Assembly: GCF_000003815.2 (NCBI RefSeq)
Contig: NC_049982.1
Location: 24,745,136-24,807,135 of the forward strand
Source: Branchiostoma floridae
Taxonomy: Eukaryota; Chordata; Leptocardii; Amphioxiformes; Branchiostomatidae
Length of the DNA: 62,000 nt
Direction of reading: 5' to 3'
The notes beneath the pieces are model-generated. The model did no database searches. It was not told the DNA's origin and saw only the letters and a program-made list of their open reading frames with translations. Of the stretch, positions 55,001 through 61,900 are shown piece by piece. The position numbers and the translations under genes were made by a program. How positions within the stretch are numbered: the first letter of the stretch is position 1; each line of letters starts with the position of its first letter.

Positions 55001-57899
55001 GGCGATGGGTATACGAAAATATACAGGAGGTCATTTACATCAGGCACACCAACTTTCTCTCAACTTGGACCAGAGGCGATAGCGACTTCTAGCAACCTTT
55101 GACCAGTTGCTGACGTTACAAGTGCGAAAACTTGCCTGCCCAGAAAGACTGGGCTGGCGAGCTGAAAAAAGACTTGACTATTTGAAGTTTTAAAAAAAAG
55201 TTAAATTGCAATCTTTATACATTGAATAAAGAAACTTTTTTCCCCACAATTATAGCTTTATTCTCACCGACGTTTCGGTGTCAGGGCAATTCTAACTGGT
55301 TCATATTGTACCAAGACAGGTATCGCTGCTCACAGTTCAGATGCTGTCACAAAACGACACCTGTCCTGCAGTGCAATGTATACCAGTCAGAATCGTACTG
55401 AAGAAGGTGAAAGACGGTCGACGAAACGTCGGTGATAATAAAGCTATGGTTGTGTAAAAAGAGTCTCTTTATTCAGTGACGTACCAACCTGATGAAACTA
55501 TTCACGAATCTTTAAACGTTTCCCGTAAAACATTTCTCTGTTGTCTCCGTCATACCATAGCTGGAAGGATCCAGATATCAGCGGCCACCCAGCAAGTTCT
55601 AGAAGAACTCGGCGGCTACAACATGGCTAAACGCACGGAAAGTCCCGATGAAGTAAAGGTTGGTCTGCATAATCATTATGTAGTCAATGAATAACAAACT
55701 GCATTGTGCATGAAGAAGCTTAGTGTTCTATAATCAACCGACGATATACTGTAAATGCATTTAATTTCGCGGTAGCGGGAAAAGGGACTTTTCGCGGTGG
55801 ATTTAATTTCGCGGTAACACCACAGACTGCAATCTAATACTATAATAGAAAAATGTTCGCGGTGGTTTTAAGTTCCGCGAACATTAATCCACCGCGAACA
55901 TTTCTGCATTTACGGTATTGCGATAGTCTGTCACCGTAATTAGGGGGGGGGGGGTCTTAGTCACGATTGAGACCACATTGGGACTCATTTAAGTTTGAGA
56001 CCGCATTGTGCCAAAAGTATGATTATCTCATGCATTTGTTATCAATTCGCGTCTGGGCCACATCTATTAGCAGCAACACATAAGCAGTAGTGCAATGATT
56101 GAATTTTGACATTATGTAATCAAGCCTCAGGCTGGTAGAACTGACCCTTATTCCGTATCGCAAATCGTCGTGACATTTTCGTATCCTGTGTGTTATTGAT
56201 TGAGTAAATTAGCGAGTATCTACAATTTCACCTCTCTCCGAAGACGCCGACGGCCGTATTTCGTCTTGTTAACGGTCGTCGCCATTTAAAACGGTCGTTG
56301 CCACATTGCTAAACGATCGATACCATTTCTGAGCCTTTCATAACCGATAGTGCCTTCACACAAACCAAAGCAGCAGGAATCAATCAGAACCAGCCGGACT
56401 GGACAGTTTGCAAAATTCGTTCCACATTCGGGGGGAATTCCAACTGGACCTAATACCTCTTCACACGAGAGGCGGAATGACCCAGAATACTGCCTGAATG
56501 AAAATTCTTGTATATTCCTGGGTATTCGTAGTACTTTTAGAAATTCTCCCTGCATTTCATATATTCGTATTTATTCTTGTGTCAAGCAGGTTCTCCATCG
56601 AATGAGATCAGCATATTTCGAGTTATGTTGGAATGTCTTAACTAGAACGCGATCCTATTGCAGTTAGAATAGTTAGAATACATTTTGAATGCAGTTCGAT
56701 AAACGAACTATGAAAGTTTTGAGCATGACAAAAAATGTTCGGGACAGCTATTTGGCACAACTATTTGGTATGCAGTGAGAATTTCTAGAATATACTATGA
56801 ATCTCCAGAAATATACAAAGAATCTTATTCAGACGGCATCCCGGCCGCGGCTCATTCCAATTCTCGTGTGAAGGGGCCTTAACCCAAGGAGGTTGGGAGG
56901 AGGTGTTACAAAATGAATTGCACACATCATGACATGGATACGGTCAGATGAAATACAAGATCGATATGCAATGAAATATAATGATGTTCCTGACGCAGCC
57001 AGAATGCTGACCCTAATATTCGTTACAGTGTGTTTCGTTATTTCTGCATCCCGTTTGTGATTTTTCCAATTAATTAGCAAGTGTCTGGATGAAATAAAAG
57101 ATCAAAACTCAAACTAAAACTGACGGATTGATGCTGGCCTAGATATTTTCCTGTATCATGTTTATGTGTGTGATTGGTTGAGGTAATTGGCAAGTGTCGA
57201 GACAGAGAGAATGAGATGGACAGAGATAGGCAGAAAGAGAAAGGTAGCGATAGATTGAAAAAAGGTAGAAGTTTAAGACAGATATATAAAGACAGAGAGA
57301 GAGTGACAGAGATGCAAAGTAACAGGGCAAGTGAGAGGGAAAGAGAGAAGGAAAGAAAGAGGGAAAGAGGAAAAGAGATAGCTGAAGAGATCGAGAGGGA
57401 AAGAGAGAAGGAAAGAAAGAGGGAAAGAGAGAGCTGAAGAGATCGAGAGGGAAAGAGAGAGGGAAAGAAATCGAGCGGGAAAGAGAGAAGGAAAGAAAGA
57501 AGGAAAGAGAGAGCTGAAGAGATCGAGAGGGAAAGAGAGAAGGAAAGAGAGAGGGAAAGAGAGAGCTGAAGAGATCGAAAGGGAAAGAGAGGGAAAGAGA
57601 TCGAGAGGGAAAGAGAGAAGGAAAGAAAGAGTGAAAGAGAGGAAAAGAGAGAGCTGAAGAGATCGAGAGGGAAAGAGATCGAGAGGGAAAGAGAGAGGGA
57701 AAGAGATGGGTAAGAGAGGGGTAAGAGAGAGGGAAAAGAGAAATGGTTCTTTGGGTAGAACATATTGTCAATCTTTCTCTTCCAGGAGCTGTTTGCATAC
57801 GAAGATGACGACACCTACTGGTTGTTGGGAAAGGCCCTATCCGGCAGGCCTGGCATGCTCTCAAGGGACGCTCTCGTCCTATCGTACAAGGGGATATAA
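30854..57899 (+). CDS. NIT-domain receptor-type guanylyl cyclase (NIT-GC), nine exons, 638 aa
   Basis: The exons are 30854-31267, 42137-42303, 45857-46023, 46831-47381, 47766-47913, 48464-48622, 50815-50913, 55561-55658 and 57786-57899. Every joined boundary keeps frame and every intron is GT-AG. Domain order: Arg-rich cytosolic tail 1-58; membrane helix about 59-81; extracellular sensor about 82-357 with V115-ERG-TTALY123, the ERG signature of NIT (nitrate/nitrite) domains; membrane helix 359-380; signalling helix 394-432 with [10 protein letters not shown]; class III cyclase domain 434-601; short C-terminus. NIT-GCs are known from marine invertebrates such as the annelid Platynereis, where they take part in nitric oxide signalling through cGMP. 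Kept residues: Asp440 (metal), Glu480 (guanine), Asn558 and Arg562 (transition state). Altered: Gly484 for the second metal Asp, His551 for the guanine-site Cys, Arg555 for Asp. Activity is therefore doubtful. Confidence 0.88.
31268..32150. other. NIT-GC intron 1, first part, nothing recognised
   Basis: AT-rich intron sequence without exon or repeat boundary that I can support. Confidence 0.5.
32157..32325. repeat. Fold-back repeat related to 41487-41690
   Basis: Begins GGCCTACGTCACATT and GGGGCCCGGCCGGGC, shares GGGAACAAAATTATGAT with the second copy, and ends in GGCCGGCCGGAGCCCG and TGTAAAATGTAAC, which are roughly inverse to the start. It is a decayed copy of a GC-ended MITE. Confidence 0.7.
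33173..33352 (+). repeat. Dispersed repeat, copy 2 (in NIT-GC intron 1)
   Basis: Same sequence and orientation as 30097-30290 with about ten differences. Together the two copies flank NIT-GC exon 1 at a distance of 3.1 kb. Confidence 0.9.
33360..34740. other. Intron sequence, nothing recognised
   Basis: AT-rich with no exon or clear repeat. GAAACGTCACGA near 34290 and other short motifs do not form a pattern. Confidence 0.45.
34747..35372. mobile_element. Nested pair of fold-back MITEs
   Basis: Four related ends are visible. Two in direct orientation are at 34747 (GGGTTCACTCGTCCGTATAC) and 34806 (CTAAAGGTGGGGTCACAC). Two inverted ones end at 35122 (GTGTGACCCCACCTTTAG) and 35372 (GCACGTGTGAACCC). 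The inner element, 34806-35122, is a near-complete palindrome whose arms share CAGGCTCCACAGGTCG and CAGATGAGTTAGCTG. The outer element carries matching interior blocks (GTGGAGTCTGGCAGAGGCTA). The order suggests one copy inserted near the end of a relative. Confidence 0.78.
35380..36680. other. Intron sequence, nothing firmly recognised
   Basis: A plus-strand frame at 36307-36534 has a coding-like look ([20 protein letters not shown]) but no supported splice sites or family. It may belong to the same decayed insert as the next feature. Confidence 0.35.
36690..37390 (-). pseudogene. Frame-broken coding remnant of unknown family
   Basis: On the minus strand two clearly protein-like segments follow each other in different frames. 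The upstream one (about 37390-37087) includes [20 protein letters not shown] and ends in a stop. The downstream one (about 37040-36690) includes [20 protein letters not shown] and [18 protein letters not shown], meets a stop after MAMDH, and continues in a shifted frame with [18 protein letters not shown]. Stops and frameshifts show decay. The family is not recognised; a mobile element or viral-like insert in the intron is possible. Its upstream side is cut by the SINE at 37480. Confidence 0.5.
37480..37850 (-). mobile_element. tRNA-headed SINE with long conserved-looking body; 59-bp tail duplication
   Basis: The minus strand starts GACCGCGTAGCACAGTGGTA, an A-box (TAGCACAGTGG) with tRNA-like context. 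The B-box region is deleted and it goes straight into GTGCCCTTGGGAAAGGCACT and GACTTTCCTCACTTTACTC, a body type I associate with deuterostome SINE-like repeats. The distal end (37481-37597) contains a 59-bp direct duplication beginning TCTGGAGCGAGCTGCCATTC. Confidence 0.65.
38040..39099 (+). mobile_element. 5'-truncated CR1-like non-LTR retrotransposon
   Basis: Coding sequence enters open at about 38040 and ends at 39010. A 3' UTR of 89 bases follows, beginning AATAATCAGTTGCTGCCGCG and ending in GATACAGATACAG. This 3' end recurs at 60614-60722 and in the array at 27540-27885, which fixes the element boundary at about 39099. Confidence 0.85.
38117..39010 (+). CDS. Reverse transcriptase C-terminal half (retroelement fragment)
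   Basis: The open frame contains [20 protein letters not shown] just at and before the listed start, then [11 protein letters not shown] with the catalytic Asp pair, [19 protein letters not shown] of the thumb, and [20 protein letters not shown] and [11 protein letters not shown], which are typical of CR1/Jockey-like polymerases. The fingers, first catalytic Asp and endonuclease are missing, so it is inactive. No stop interrupts the frame. Unlike the element at 3901 it has no C-terminal zinc knuckle, so the two belong to different families. Confidence 0.85.
   Translation: MLFLLYINDLPDQLDSSVRLFADDCLLYIEVSAKNGSQLLQKDLNTLEEWQRKWLMQFNPDMCYIMHITNKRTPNVSHYQFCGQTLATTKSHPYLGVTLTTGLKWGVHVNKITTKAKQTLEVIKRNLWACPARVKSLAYTSLVRPNLEYAATVWDPYTKKDKDKLERLQNQAARFCKNNYNRDASVTKMKTDLQWTSLEDRRKRSRLCMMYKMTNKQVDVPTDNYLIPAQKRTRNSPDVKYKSYQPRIDVFKNSYFLRTIVEWNLLSPSTVGASSLNSFKERLQIDVQKLGVTGRSV
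39667..40340 (+). repeat. Tandem repeat, four copies of about 170-176 bp, in NIT-GC intron 1
   Basis: Units share TGGGTCGGTTTTTACGAAAA, GAGAAGCCGAGTCCATTTAT, TTCTTACCGACAGATGTTTC and AAAAAGTACTCTTCCTATTC. The first copy is the most diverged and the last is truncated. Confidence 0.87.
40350..41480. other. Intron sequence, nothing recognised
   Basis: Only a small duplication (GGAAGGAGGGCAATTAACRC, about 41280-41330) stands out. Confidence 0.45.
41487..41690. mobile_element. GC-ended fold-back MITE
   Basis: ACATTTTCAAAACGGGGCCC on the left is inverse to GGGCCCAAGTTTGGAAATGT on the right, giving inverted ends of about 30 bases. The interior matches the copy at 32157-32325. It lies 450 bases upstream of NIT-GC exon 2. 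Confidence 0.75.
42137..42303 (+). CDS. NIT-GC exon 2 (sensor domain)
   Basis: The acceptor is TCCCATTTAG/CTC and the donor CTCAA/GTGAGT; phase 0 in, phase 2 out. It encodes [20 protein letters not shown] through [20 protein letters not shown], continuing the extracellular NIT sensor, with one sequon at NHT. Confidence 0.85.
42890..43058. repeat. Long (GT)n microsatellite with GC interruptions
   Basis: About 170 bases of alternating purine-pyrimidine (GT with GTGCGTGC and TTTG interruptions) in NIT-GC intron 2, a stretch prone to Z-DNA. Cys/Val or His/Thr peptides read from it are artefacts. Confidence 0.97.
43570..44345 (+). repeat. Diverged repeat array, units of about 130-240 bp
   Basis: Units share TCCAAAAC-GAATTTTAAAAA, TCCCCCCTNTGTGCAAGAAT and GGACTCTTCCAG, seen near 43745, 43865, 43990, 44145 and 44270. 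The copies are old and unequal in length. It lies in NIT-GC intron 2. Confidence 0.75.
44758..44918. other. Assembly gap (161 N)
   Basis: Run of N inside NIT-GC intron 2. The flanking exons join in frame without it, so no coding exon needs to be hidden here. Confidence 0.99.
45244..45292. repeat. (GA)n microsatellite
   Basis: GA units with GGAAA interruptions in NIT-GC intron 2. Confidence 0.95.
45857..46023 (+). CDS. NIT-GC exon 3 (sensor domain)
   Basis: The acceptor is TTTCTATCAG/ATT and the donor AAGAG/GTATGT; phase 2 in, phase 1 out. It encodes [20 protein letters not shown] and [20 protein letters not shown]. The Glu-Tyr-x-Gly-Leu-Glu-Arg-Ala-x-Gly segment is the second ERG-like helix typical of duplicated NIT helical bundles. 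Confidence 0.85.
46024..46830. other. NIT-GC intron 3, nothing recognised
   Basis: Contains an 11-base C run near 46696-46706 and a TGACGTCATAAATACGTCAT cluster near 46565-46590 but no exon. Confidence 0.5.
46831..47381 (+). CDS. NIT-GC exon 4: sensor end, second membrane helix, signalling helix
   Basis: The acceptor is GTAACTCCAG/GAG and the donor AAACAT/GTAAGG; phase 1 in, phase 0 out. It encodes the rest of the extracellular domain (residues 250-357), the helix [19 protein letters not shown], and the coiled signalling helix with [20 protein letters not shown], the linker that precedes the catalytic domain in receptor and soluble guanylyl cyclases. Confidence 0.9.
47766..47913 (+). CDS. 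NIT-GC exon 5: cyclase domain, first metal site
   Basis: The acceptor is TTTTCTCTCAG/GTT and the donor ACAG/GTAAAA; phase 0 in, phase 1 out. [20 protein letters not shown] holds metal Asp440, and YDVNKVES holds Glu480, the residue that selects guanine. Confidence 0.92.
48001..48075. mobile_element. Small fold-back (GGGCCCGGGTTGCTTTTAA arms)
   Basis: GGGCCCGGGTTGCTTTTAA and TTTAAAAGCAACTCGGGGCC are inverse copies about 30 bases apart in NIT-GC intron 5, possibly the core of a larger GC-rich MITE spanning about 47950-48150. Confidence 0.6.
48464..48622 (+). CDS. NIT-GC exon 6: cyclase domain, altered second metal site
   Basis: The acceptor is ATTCACTCAG/GCG and the donor ACACAG/GTAGGA, phase 1 both sides. 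It begins [20 protein letters not shown] where active cyclases have G-D-A-Y, so the second metal-binding Asp is Gly484. The rest ([10 protein letters not shown]) is canonical. The intron before it ends in many ATTCATT/GATTGA repeats. Confidence 0.9.
48630..50800. other. NIT-GC intron 6, nothing recognised
   Basis: No exon or clear repeat. A 13-base G run sits near 50471-50483. A frame at 49151-49348 has no splice support. Confidence 0.5.
50815..50913 (+). CDS. NIT-GC exon 7: guanine site and transition-state residues
   Basis: The acceptor is CTCATTGTAG/GCT and the donor GAAG/GTAAAA, phase 1 both sides. [20 protein letters not shown] is the region that reads YCLFGDTVN in active receptor cyclases: Cys is His551 and Asp is Arg555. 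Asn558 and Arg562 in VNIAHRL are kept. Confidence 0.92.
51170..51567 (+). repeat. Two tandem copies of a 199-bp unit
   Basis: TTTCTGCACCCTTTCCGCAA to the end of TTTCGTAACCTATACGGG is repeated at 51171 and 51370 with few changes. Isolated CTTTCCG-type pieces continue to about 51750, so the array was longer. Confidence 0.87.
51780..53090. other. NIT-GC intron 7, first part, nothing recognised
   Basis: No supportable exon. A minus-strand frame at 52064-52456 and its plus-strand shadow lack splice sites and known motifs. Confidence 0.45.
53095..54170 (+). repeat. Tandem repeat, about five copies of 200-285 bp
   Basis: Units share TTAACGCTACCTTTCCGACA, ATACATAAAAGGGGGGAGG, TGTAACGGAAAGACATCGGA and GGCGCATGTGGTATATTGAG. 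The CGCTACC landmark falls near 53107, 53367, 53569, 53854 and 54131. Length variation comes partly from the palindrome described separately. It lies in NIT-GC intron 7. Confidence 0.85.
53602..53641. other. Perfect 17-bp-arm palindrome inside the array
   Basis: ACATAAAAGGGGGGAGG, loop AGCAAA, CCTCCCCCCTTTTATGT. Only this repeat copy has both arms. Confidence 0.95.
54585..55145 (+). repeat. Two diverged copies of a 150-bp segment, about 390 bp apart
   Basis: TTTACATCAGGCACACCAAC, CAACTTGGAC and CAACCTTTGACC occur at about 54600-54740 and 54990-55135. Between them, 54810-54869 forms a hairpin with arms starting ATTTGCATCGACA. Confidence 0.75.
55223..55475. mobile_element. Fold-back repeat with GACGTTTCG ends, beside exon 8
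   Basis: ATAGCTTTATTCTCACCGAC and its inverse GTCGGTGATAATAAAGCTAT lie at the two ends with about 50 complementary bases each. CCGACGTTTCGGTG on the left is itself a hairpin. A related piece (CCAACGTTTCGGTGTC) is at about 45666. It is probably a retroelement end or MITE, ending 85 bases before NIT-GC exon 8. Confidence 0.7.
55561..55658 (+). CDS. NIT-GC exon 8: end of cyclase fold
   Basis: The acceptor is CATACCATAG/CTG, phase 1 in, phase 0 out. It encodes [20 protein letters not shown] and ends in SPDE or SPDEVK. Two in-frame donors compete: GAA/GTAAAG at 55652 and AAG/GTTGGT at 55658. The longer form keeps the Val-Lys that fits the V-K-G-K-G strand of other cyclases, so I prefer it. Confidence 0.78.
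55747..55917. mobile_element. TA-flanked MITE, about 170 bp
   Basis: The ends are CTGTAAATGCA and TGCATTTACGG between TA dinucleotides. The interior is rich in TTCGCGGTGG and its inverse. A TA target is consistent with Tc1/mariner-type mobilisation. It lies in NIT-GC intron 8. Confidence 0.78.
55930..57170. other. NIT-GC intron 8, nothing recognised
   Basis: An 11-base G run occurs near 55944-55954. No exon support. Confidence 0.5.
57190..57745 (+). repeat. Purine-rich minisatellite just before the last NIT-GC exon
   Basis: Over 90% A+G. Higher-order units of about 50-60 bases contain GAGCTGAAGAGATCGAGAGG followed by GAAAGAGAGAAGGAAAGAAA. It ends about 40 bases before the exon 9 acceptor. 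Long Ser/Leu/Phe peptides on the complement are artefacts. Confidence 0.93.
57786..57899 (+). CDS. NIT-GC exon 9: C-terminus
   Basis: The acceptor is TCTCTTCCAG/GAG, phase 0. It encodes [20 protein letters not shown] and ends LVLSYKGI and TAA. TYWLLGK is the canonical last strand of guanylyl cyclase domains, but the preceding segment has the acidic YEDDD in place of the usual KGKGK-type sequence. Confidence 0.88.
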   Translation, partial: ELFAYEDDDTYWLLGKALSGRPGMLSRDALVLSYKGI

Positions 57900-60600
57900 G
57901 ATCAGACCTCAACATCAACACAGGTGACGGCGACGAGTGGAAACCGCAGCCAATCTACTTATATATTTGATGAAAGATGATTGGAAGCTATGTAAGCCAC
58001 CTCACCCGCACGAGTGCGCATGTGCCGTCGCAATGAATTGTGGGCTAAGGTCAAAGTTTAAGTTCCCTGACTTGTGAGCAATTCTTTGTCTGGCGACACT
58101 GTGAGGGCGAGTGGATACTAATGGAAATCTGCATAGGCGATAATGTAAAAATAGGCAATTATTAAGTTCAGGGTGTCATAAAATCATCTGTGAACATTGA
58201 AGATCATAACAACTCACCCCACTCAGCATCCCGCTATGTCTCAAGTGTCCAAAAAGTCTGATTTAAAAGAAATTCTGACCAGCGAAACCTCAAATGTGCC
58301 GCCATCTTGGTTTCTCATGACGTCAATTTAGGGACTGGCCACTTCAACTTGGGGGTCAGCACAGGCCTAAGAAATGGACCAAAACCTTGTTCTTTTGCCT
58401 AATCTGAACGTCTGCACCCTGCACTGTCTCACCAATATGAAATTTCTCTTGCATTTTCCTGCTACAAGTCGAAAATAGGCTAAAATGCTGTGGCTGTATC
58501 AATTGGGGTCATTGCCCTGCAGAAATTTCCAAGTTTGTTAACGTCTGATGGACCCTAACCTCTGACCTTACCCATAATTCTCTGCGGCTCTGGAACTACA
58601 AATACCTTTTTATAATTCTCCACCGAACCTGATGTGTTGATATCTATGTCTAAAGCTACTAAAACAGTAGCATTTTCGTCTCCATTTGGTTTTATTATCT
58701 AACAATGTACTTTTTACCTGTGATTTTAGGTGATGTATTGAGATATGAAAATATCATAACGGGTTCGACATACTTTGACCAGTGGGCAGCCTAAAAGGCA
58801 GCAGCCCATCACCATTTCAGGATAGCTCTGATCGAGACCGCCATTTTTGTTTGGGTATGTTAACAGAACAGGTTCGTGTAATGAGCTGGAGGTTACAGGT
58901 TCAGGTACAGGGTTGGTCCTGTACATAGACTAGCTTGGTATCTCTACTATGTACATTGAGCTTGCTAAGGACTGACCCAATAGCTTTGCTCACCTCCATT
59001 AAAATGTAGAAATGTAAACTAAAAACATGAAAATGCAAAAATATTGACGGGCCCCTGCCATCGGTTAAAACGCTAATTGCAAGATTTTGTCAATGGATGA
59101 AGTATTAATTGAGAAGGACAGTCAGACAGTCCCCACAGAGTATCTGTGCTAAATAATCATCGAAGATTTGTGTCAAATAATCCAACATTATAATTCAGTA
59201 GATAGATTCGACCTCGCATTGCAAGCCTTGGCCCCCAAAACGGTAGACTACGCGCACTACGGCTTCCTGACGTTTCAAAGAATTTGCGTCGAACAAAATT
59301 TGGTTTTGAGGCTCAACTAGGAAACCAAGTATTTCGAATCCTGTAAAGGGTGTTCAATGTAATCATAATCTTGGTGTTAAGAAAATGAATGATTTGACCG
59401 TGCCGTATTTGATTATGTAACTTTGGAATTTAGTTTGGATTATGCGCATCTACCCAAACGGTGTGCGATTATATCAAATGTATTATTTTTGTCCATGACT
59501 GTTTTACGGATTTACATTGTGACTTTAGATTTGGCATTCCATGCAACTGAAAAGGACCAGTTGCATTCTTCGTACGATATTTGTACAATAGCAGAGCATT
59601 CAACTGTTGCGCAATATATCGCACAAGGTACCGGTTGTATTCGTCGTACGATATTCGTACGATCGGGTACTGAGAGCGTTCATTCCTGTGATAATCGTGC
59701 ATTTGTCGCACAAGCTTTTAAAGATGTCTTGTCACGACTTAAAGTATGTCTTAGTTATTTATCGATGGTTGGTTCTGTCATAGCTTGTTTGAAAGTCGGA
59801 CGACTGGCCACGGCGAATGTAAAAGCGTCGGAACGATGCAAATGACAATCATTGTGGTTGTAAATCACAACATGTACACAAGCTAACAATACTGTCTATA
59901 ACTTTCAGCTGTCTGTACAATACAGTTAGCTACATAGTTTGGTCTGTACAGTCAGTTCTCATATATATCATGAAGGATTTTAGCACGATAGGTGACTCAC
60001 GATTCCAAGTACGCATGCGCAACGTGAAGCATTGTGGGCAACATGTGAAAGGTTACTGGCCATCAGACAAAACAAGTCTGGGCTTGCTTTGCAAACGGAG
60101 ACGATTATAGAAACGAACAGTTTGGGTGACATGTTGCCCATCTCCCTGCGCACGCGGACTCAGAATCTTGAACCACCTTATAAGAACACACCTGCTATGC
60201 ACTACCATTGGTCATTGGACTCAATTTTGTATTTTTTACGGGGCAACAAGACGCCAAGGACGCTAGTTCTAATGGTGCCGTCAGAAGTCCACTGTACATA
60301 GTCGGGTCGGCAATGGTGTGGATTCTAAAGAAAGCAGTAAGCGCCTTCGTCGTTCCGAGTACGCATGTGCAGCAAAACTCACAAGCACAATCTTCAGTAT
60401 TGTGTGAAGGATTAAAACTCCAGAGATATCGACAAATCACGTCTGTACATTGTTATATGAATCATCACAATGGTCCCTGACCAGAACTGGGGCCTTCACC
60501 TTTGACATATTGCCCACGATTCCTGTTTCTGCACATGCGCACTCGAAAAGGTGAACGTGCCTATTTAAAAGCAAGGGAAATGAATAGGCCATAAGTTGTC
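57900..60600. other. 3' flank of NIT-GC; nothing recognised
   Basis: The 3' UTR should begin here, but no firm polyadenylation signal can be assigned. A 140-codon plus-strand frame at 59423-59845 lacks an identifiable domain or splice context and contains TCGTACGATATTCGTACGA-type palindromic repeats, so I do not call it a gene. Confidence 0.45.
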
Positions 60601-60613
60601 ACAAAGAAGGTTA

Positions 60614-60722
60614 GGTTCAGTGTAATATAACAAGCTGCTGCCGCGCCGCGTGCCTGCGAAGCTGGTGTGCACATGTGTTACGCCAAAGGGCGGTTATACC
60701 GGCTTTATAGATACAGATACAG
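60614..60722 (+). mobile_element. Extreme 3' end of the CR1-like element
   Basis: GGTTCAGTGTAATATAACAA, GCTGCTGCCGCGCCGCGTGC and GGCGGTTATACCGGC, ending ATACAGATACAG, match the end of the ORF and the 3' UTR at 38990-39099. Only about 100 bases were inserted, a severe 5' truncation. One 8-base segment (GTGCACAT/GTGTTAC) is altered relative to the longer copy. Confidence 0.85.
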
Positions 60723-61260
60723 AAGTAAAAAAGTACAGTATTTTATATGATCACGTCATCCAACTGTTGACTCCTACTGACATGGTGTGTCAATCATCGT
60801 TAGGAAATTGCGCTGCGGCGGCGCTCATTGGTCGAATGATCTATCACGTGACTAGATTGCTCATTGCATCAGAGAAATGGATTAGAAATGAAATGTGGAA
60901 AAGTCTAGTTTTCTATATGAACTACGTGAATCTTACTTCGTATACTATGAGTATGAGTGACAGTTTGTCAATAAATTCGTTTAAAGCAAAAATTATATTC
61001 TTGTCAAGTATACCTTCTTTTGTCTACATTTGTTCCCTAACAATTGATAGTAACATAGTATGATATATAGTTTATCAATACCAGAAAACATTGACAAAAT
61101 CAATGACCTCTTTTAGAAGAAAGTACATTGTGTTATCGCCCTATACAGAATACTGGTATATCACACAATATCGCTGTTTCTATATTAAAACCAAAAGCTA
61201 TTTCATTACTATTAGAATCATTATTCTTATTGCTAGGAAAGAACATTATAAACATTGCTG

Positions 61261-61263
61261 AGG

Positions 61264-61295
<32 letters not shown>

Positions 61296-61321
61296 AGGGA
61301 GAGGGAGAGAGAGAGGGAGAG
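61261..61321. repeat. (GA)n/(GGA)n microsatellite
   Basis: Purine-only tract of GA units with a G9 interruption. Confidence 0.95.
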
Positions 61322-61900
61322 GTGTCATAAATTTGTCTCCCGCTAGGCAGCGCTTCGCATCATGCAACTACATCAAATGTATAGTTACACAGACCGGGCC
61401 TCCAAAAGACTAGTCATGACAAATATCCCCTCACTTAAAAACTGACATGACCCATGGCAGAATAGCCACGTCAGGACAAGTCTCCCTCACCTCCTTGACG
61501 TTTCTAAAATATTTACCAGACATTATTGAAGTACGTTAAATGTCTCCGGGGATAACTTAAGTACCCTTCAACACATACAGACTAAACATGCGTAACACTT
61601 ATACGCTGACGACATAGACACATAACTTAGTAACGGAAATGTTCGCCCTTCCTCGGAGTCTGCCACAAACAATAGTGGTATCCGCTCTATACACTAACTC
61701 CGCCCACATGTATACACCCACACAGCAAACCGCAAACAGAGCGTCACTTTATTTGCTAAGCACCTACTACTACTACCTTCGCTGGCCCGCACGGTTGCTG
61801 GTAAGCCCCTAGGAAGAGTCACACGTACAGGTAAAAATAAAAATAAGACCCTTGGCCTGGCTATTTATTGATATTCGCCGCGCCGCCAGGTGAAAAGACT

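Noticed and set aside
55380-55435. Hammerhead ribozyme-like core (CTGAAGA ... CGAAAC)
   Set aside because: The two core blocks fit the consensus, but the sequence between them does not form a clean stem II and stem III is not evident. The flanking inverted repeat explains the region better.
57074-57921. Two long minus-strand frames of 246 and 260 codons rich in Ser, Leu, Phe and Pro
   Set aside because: They are translations of the complement of the GA minisatellite; all three frames of such a repeat stay open. The plus strand holds NIT-GC exon 9 with good splice sites.
59423-59845. 140-codon plus-strand frame as a gene
   Set aside because: The first codon is not ATG in a supported context, no domain or splice sites are seen, and the sequence contains internal TCGTACGA palindromic repeats typical of non-coding repeats in this window.
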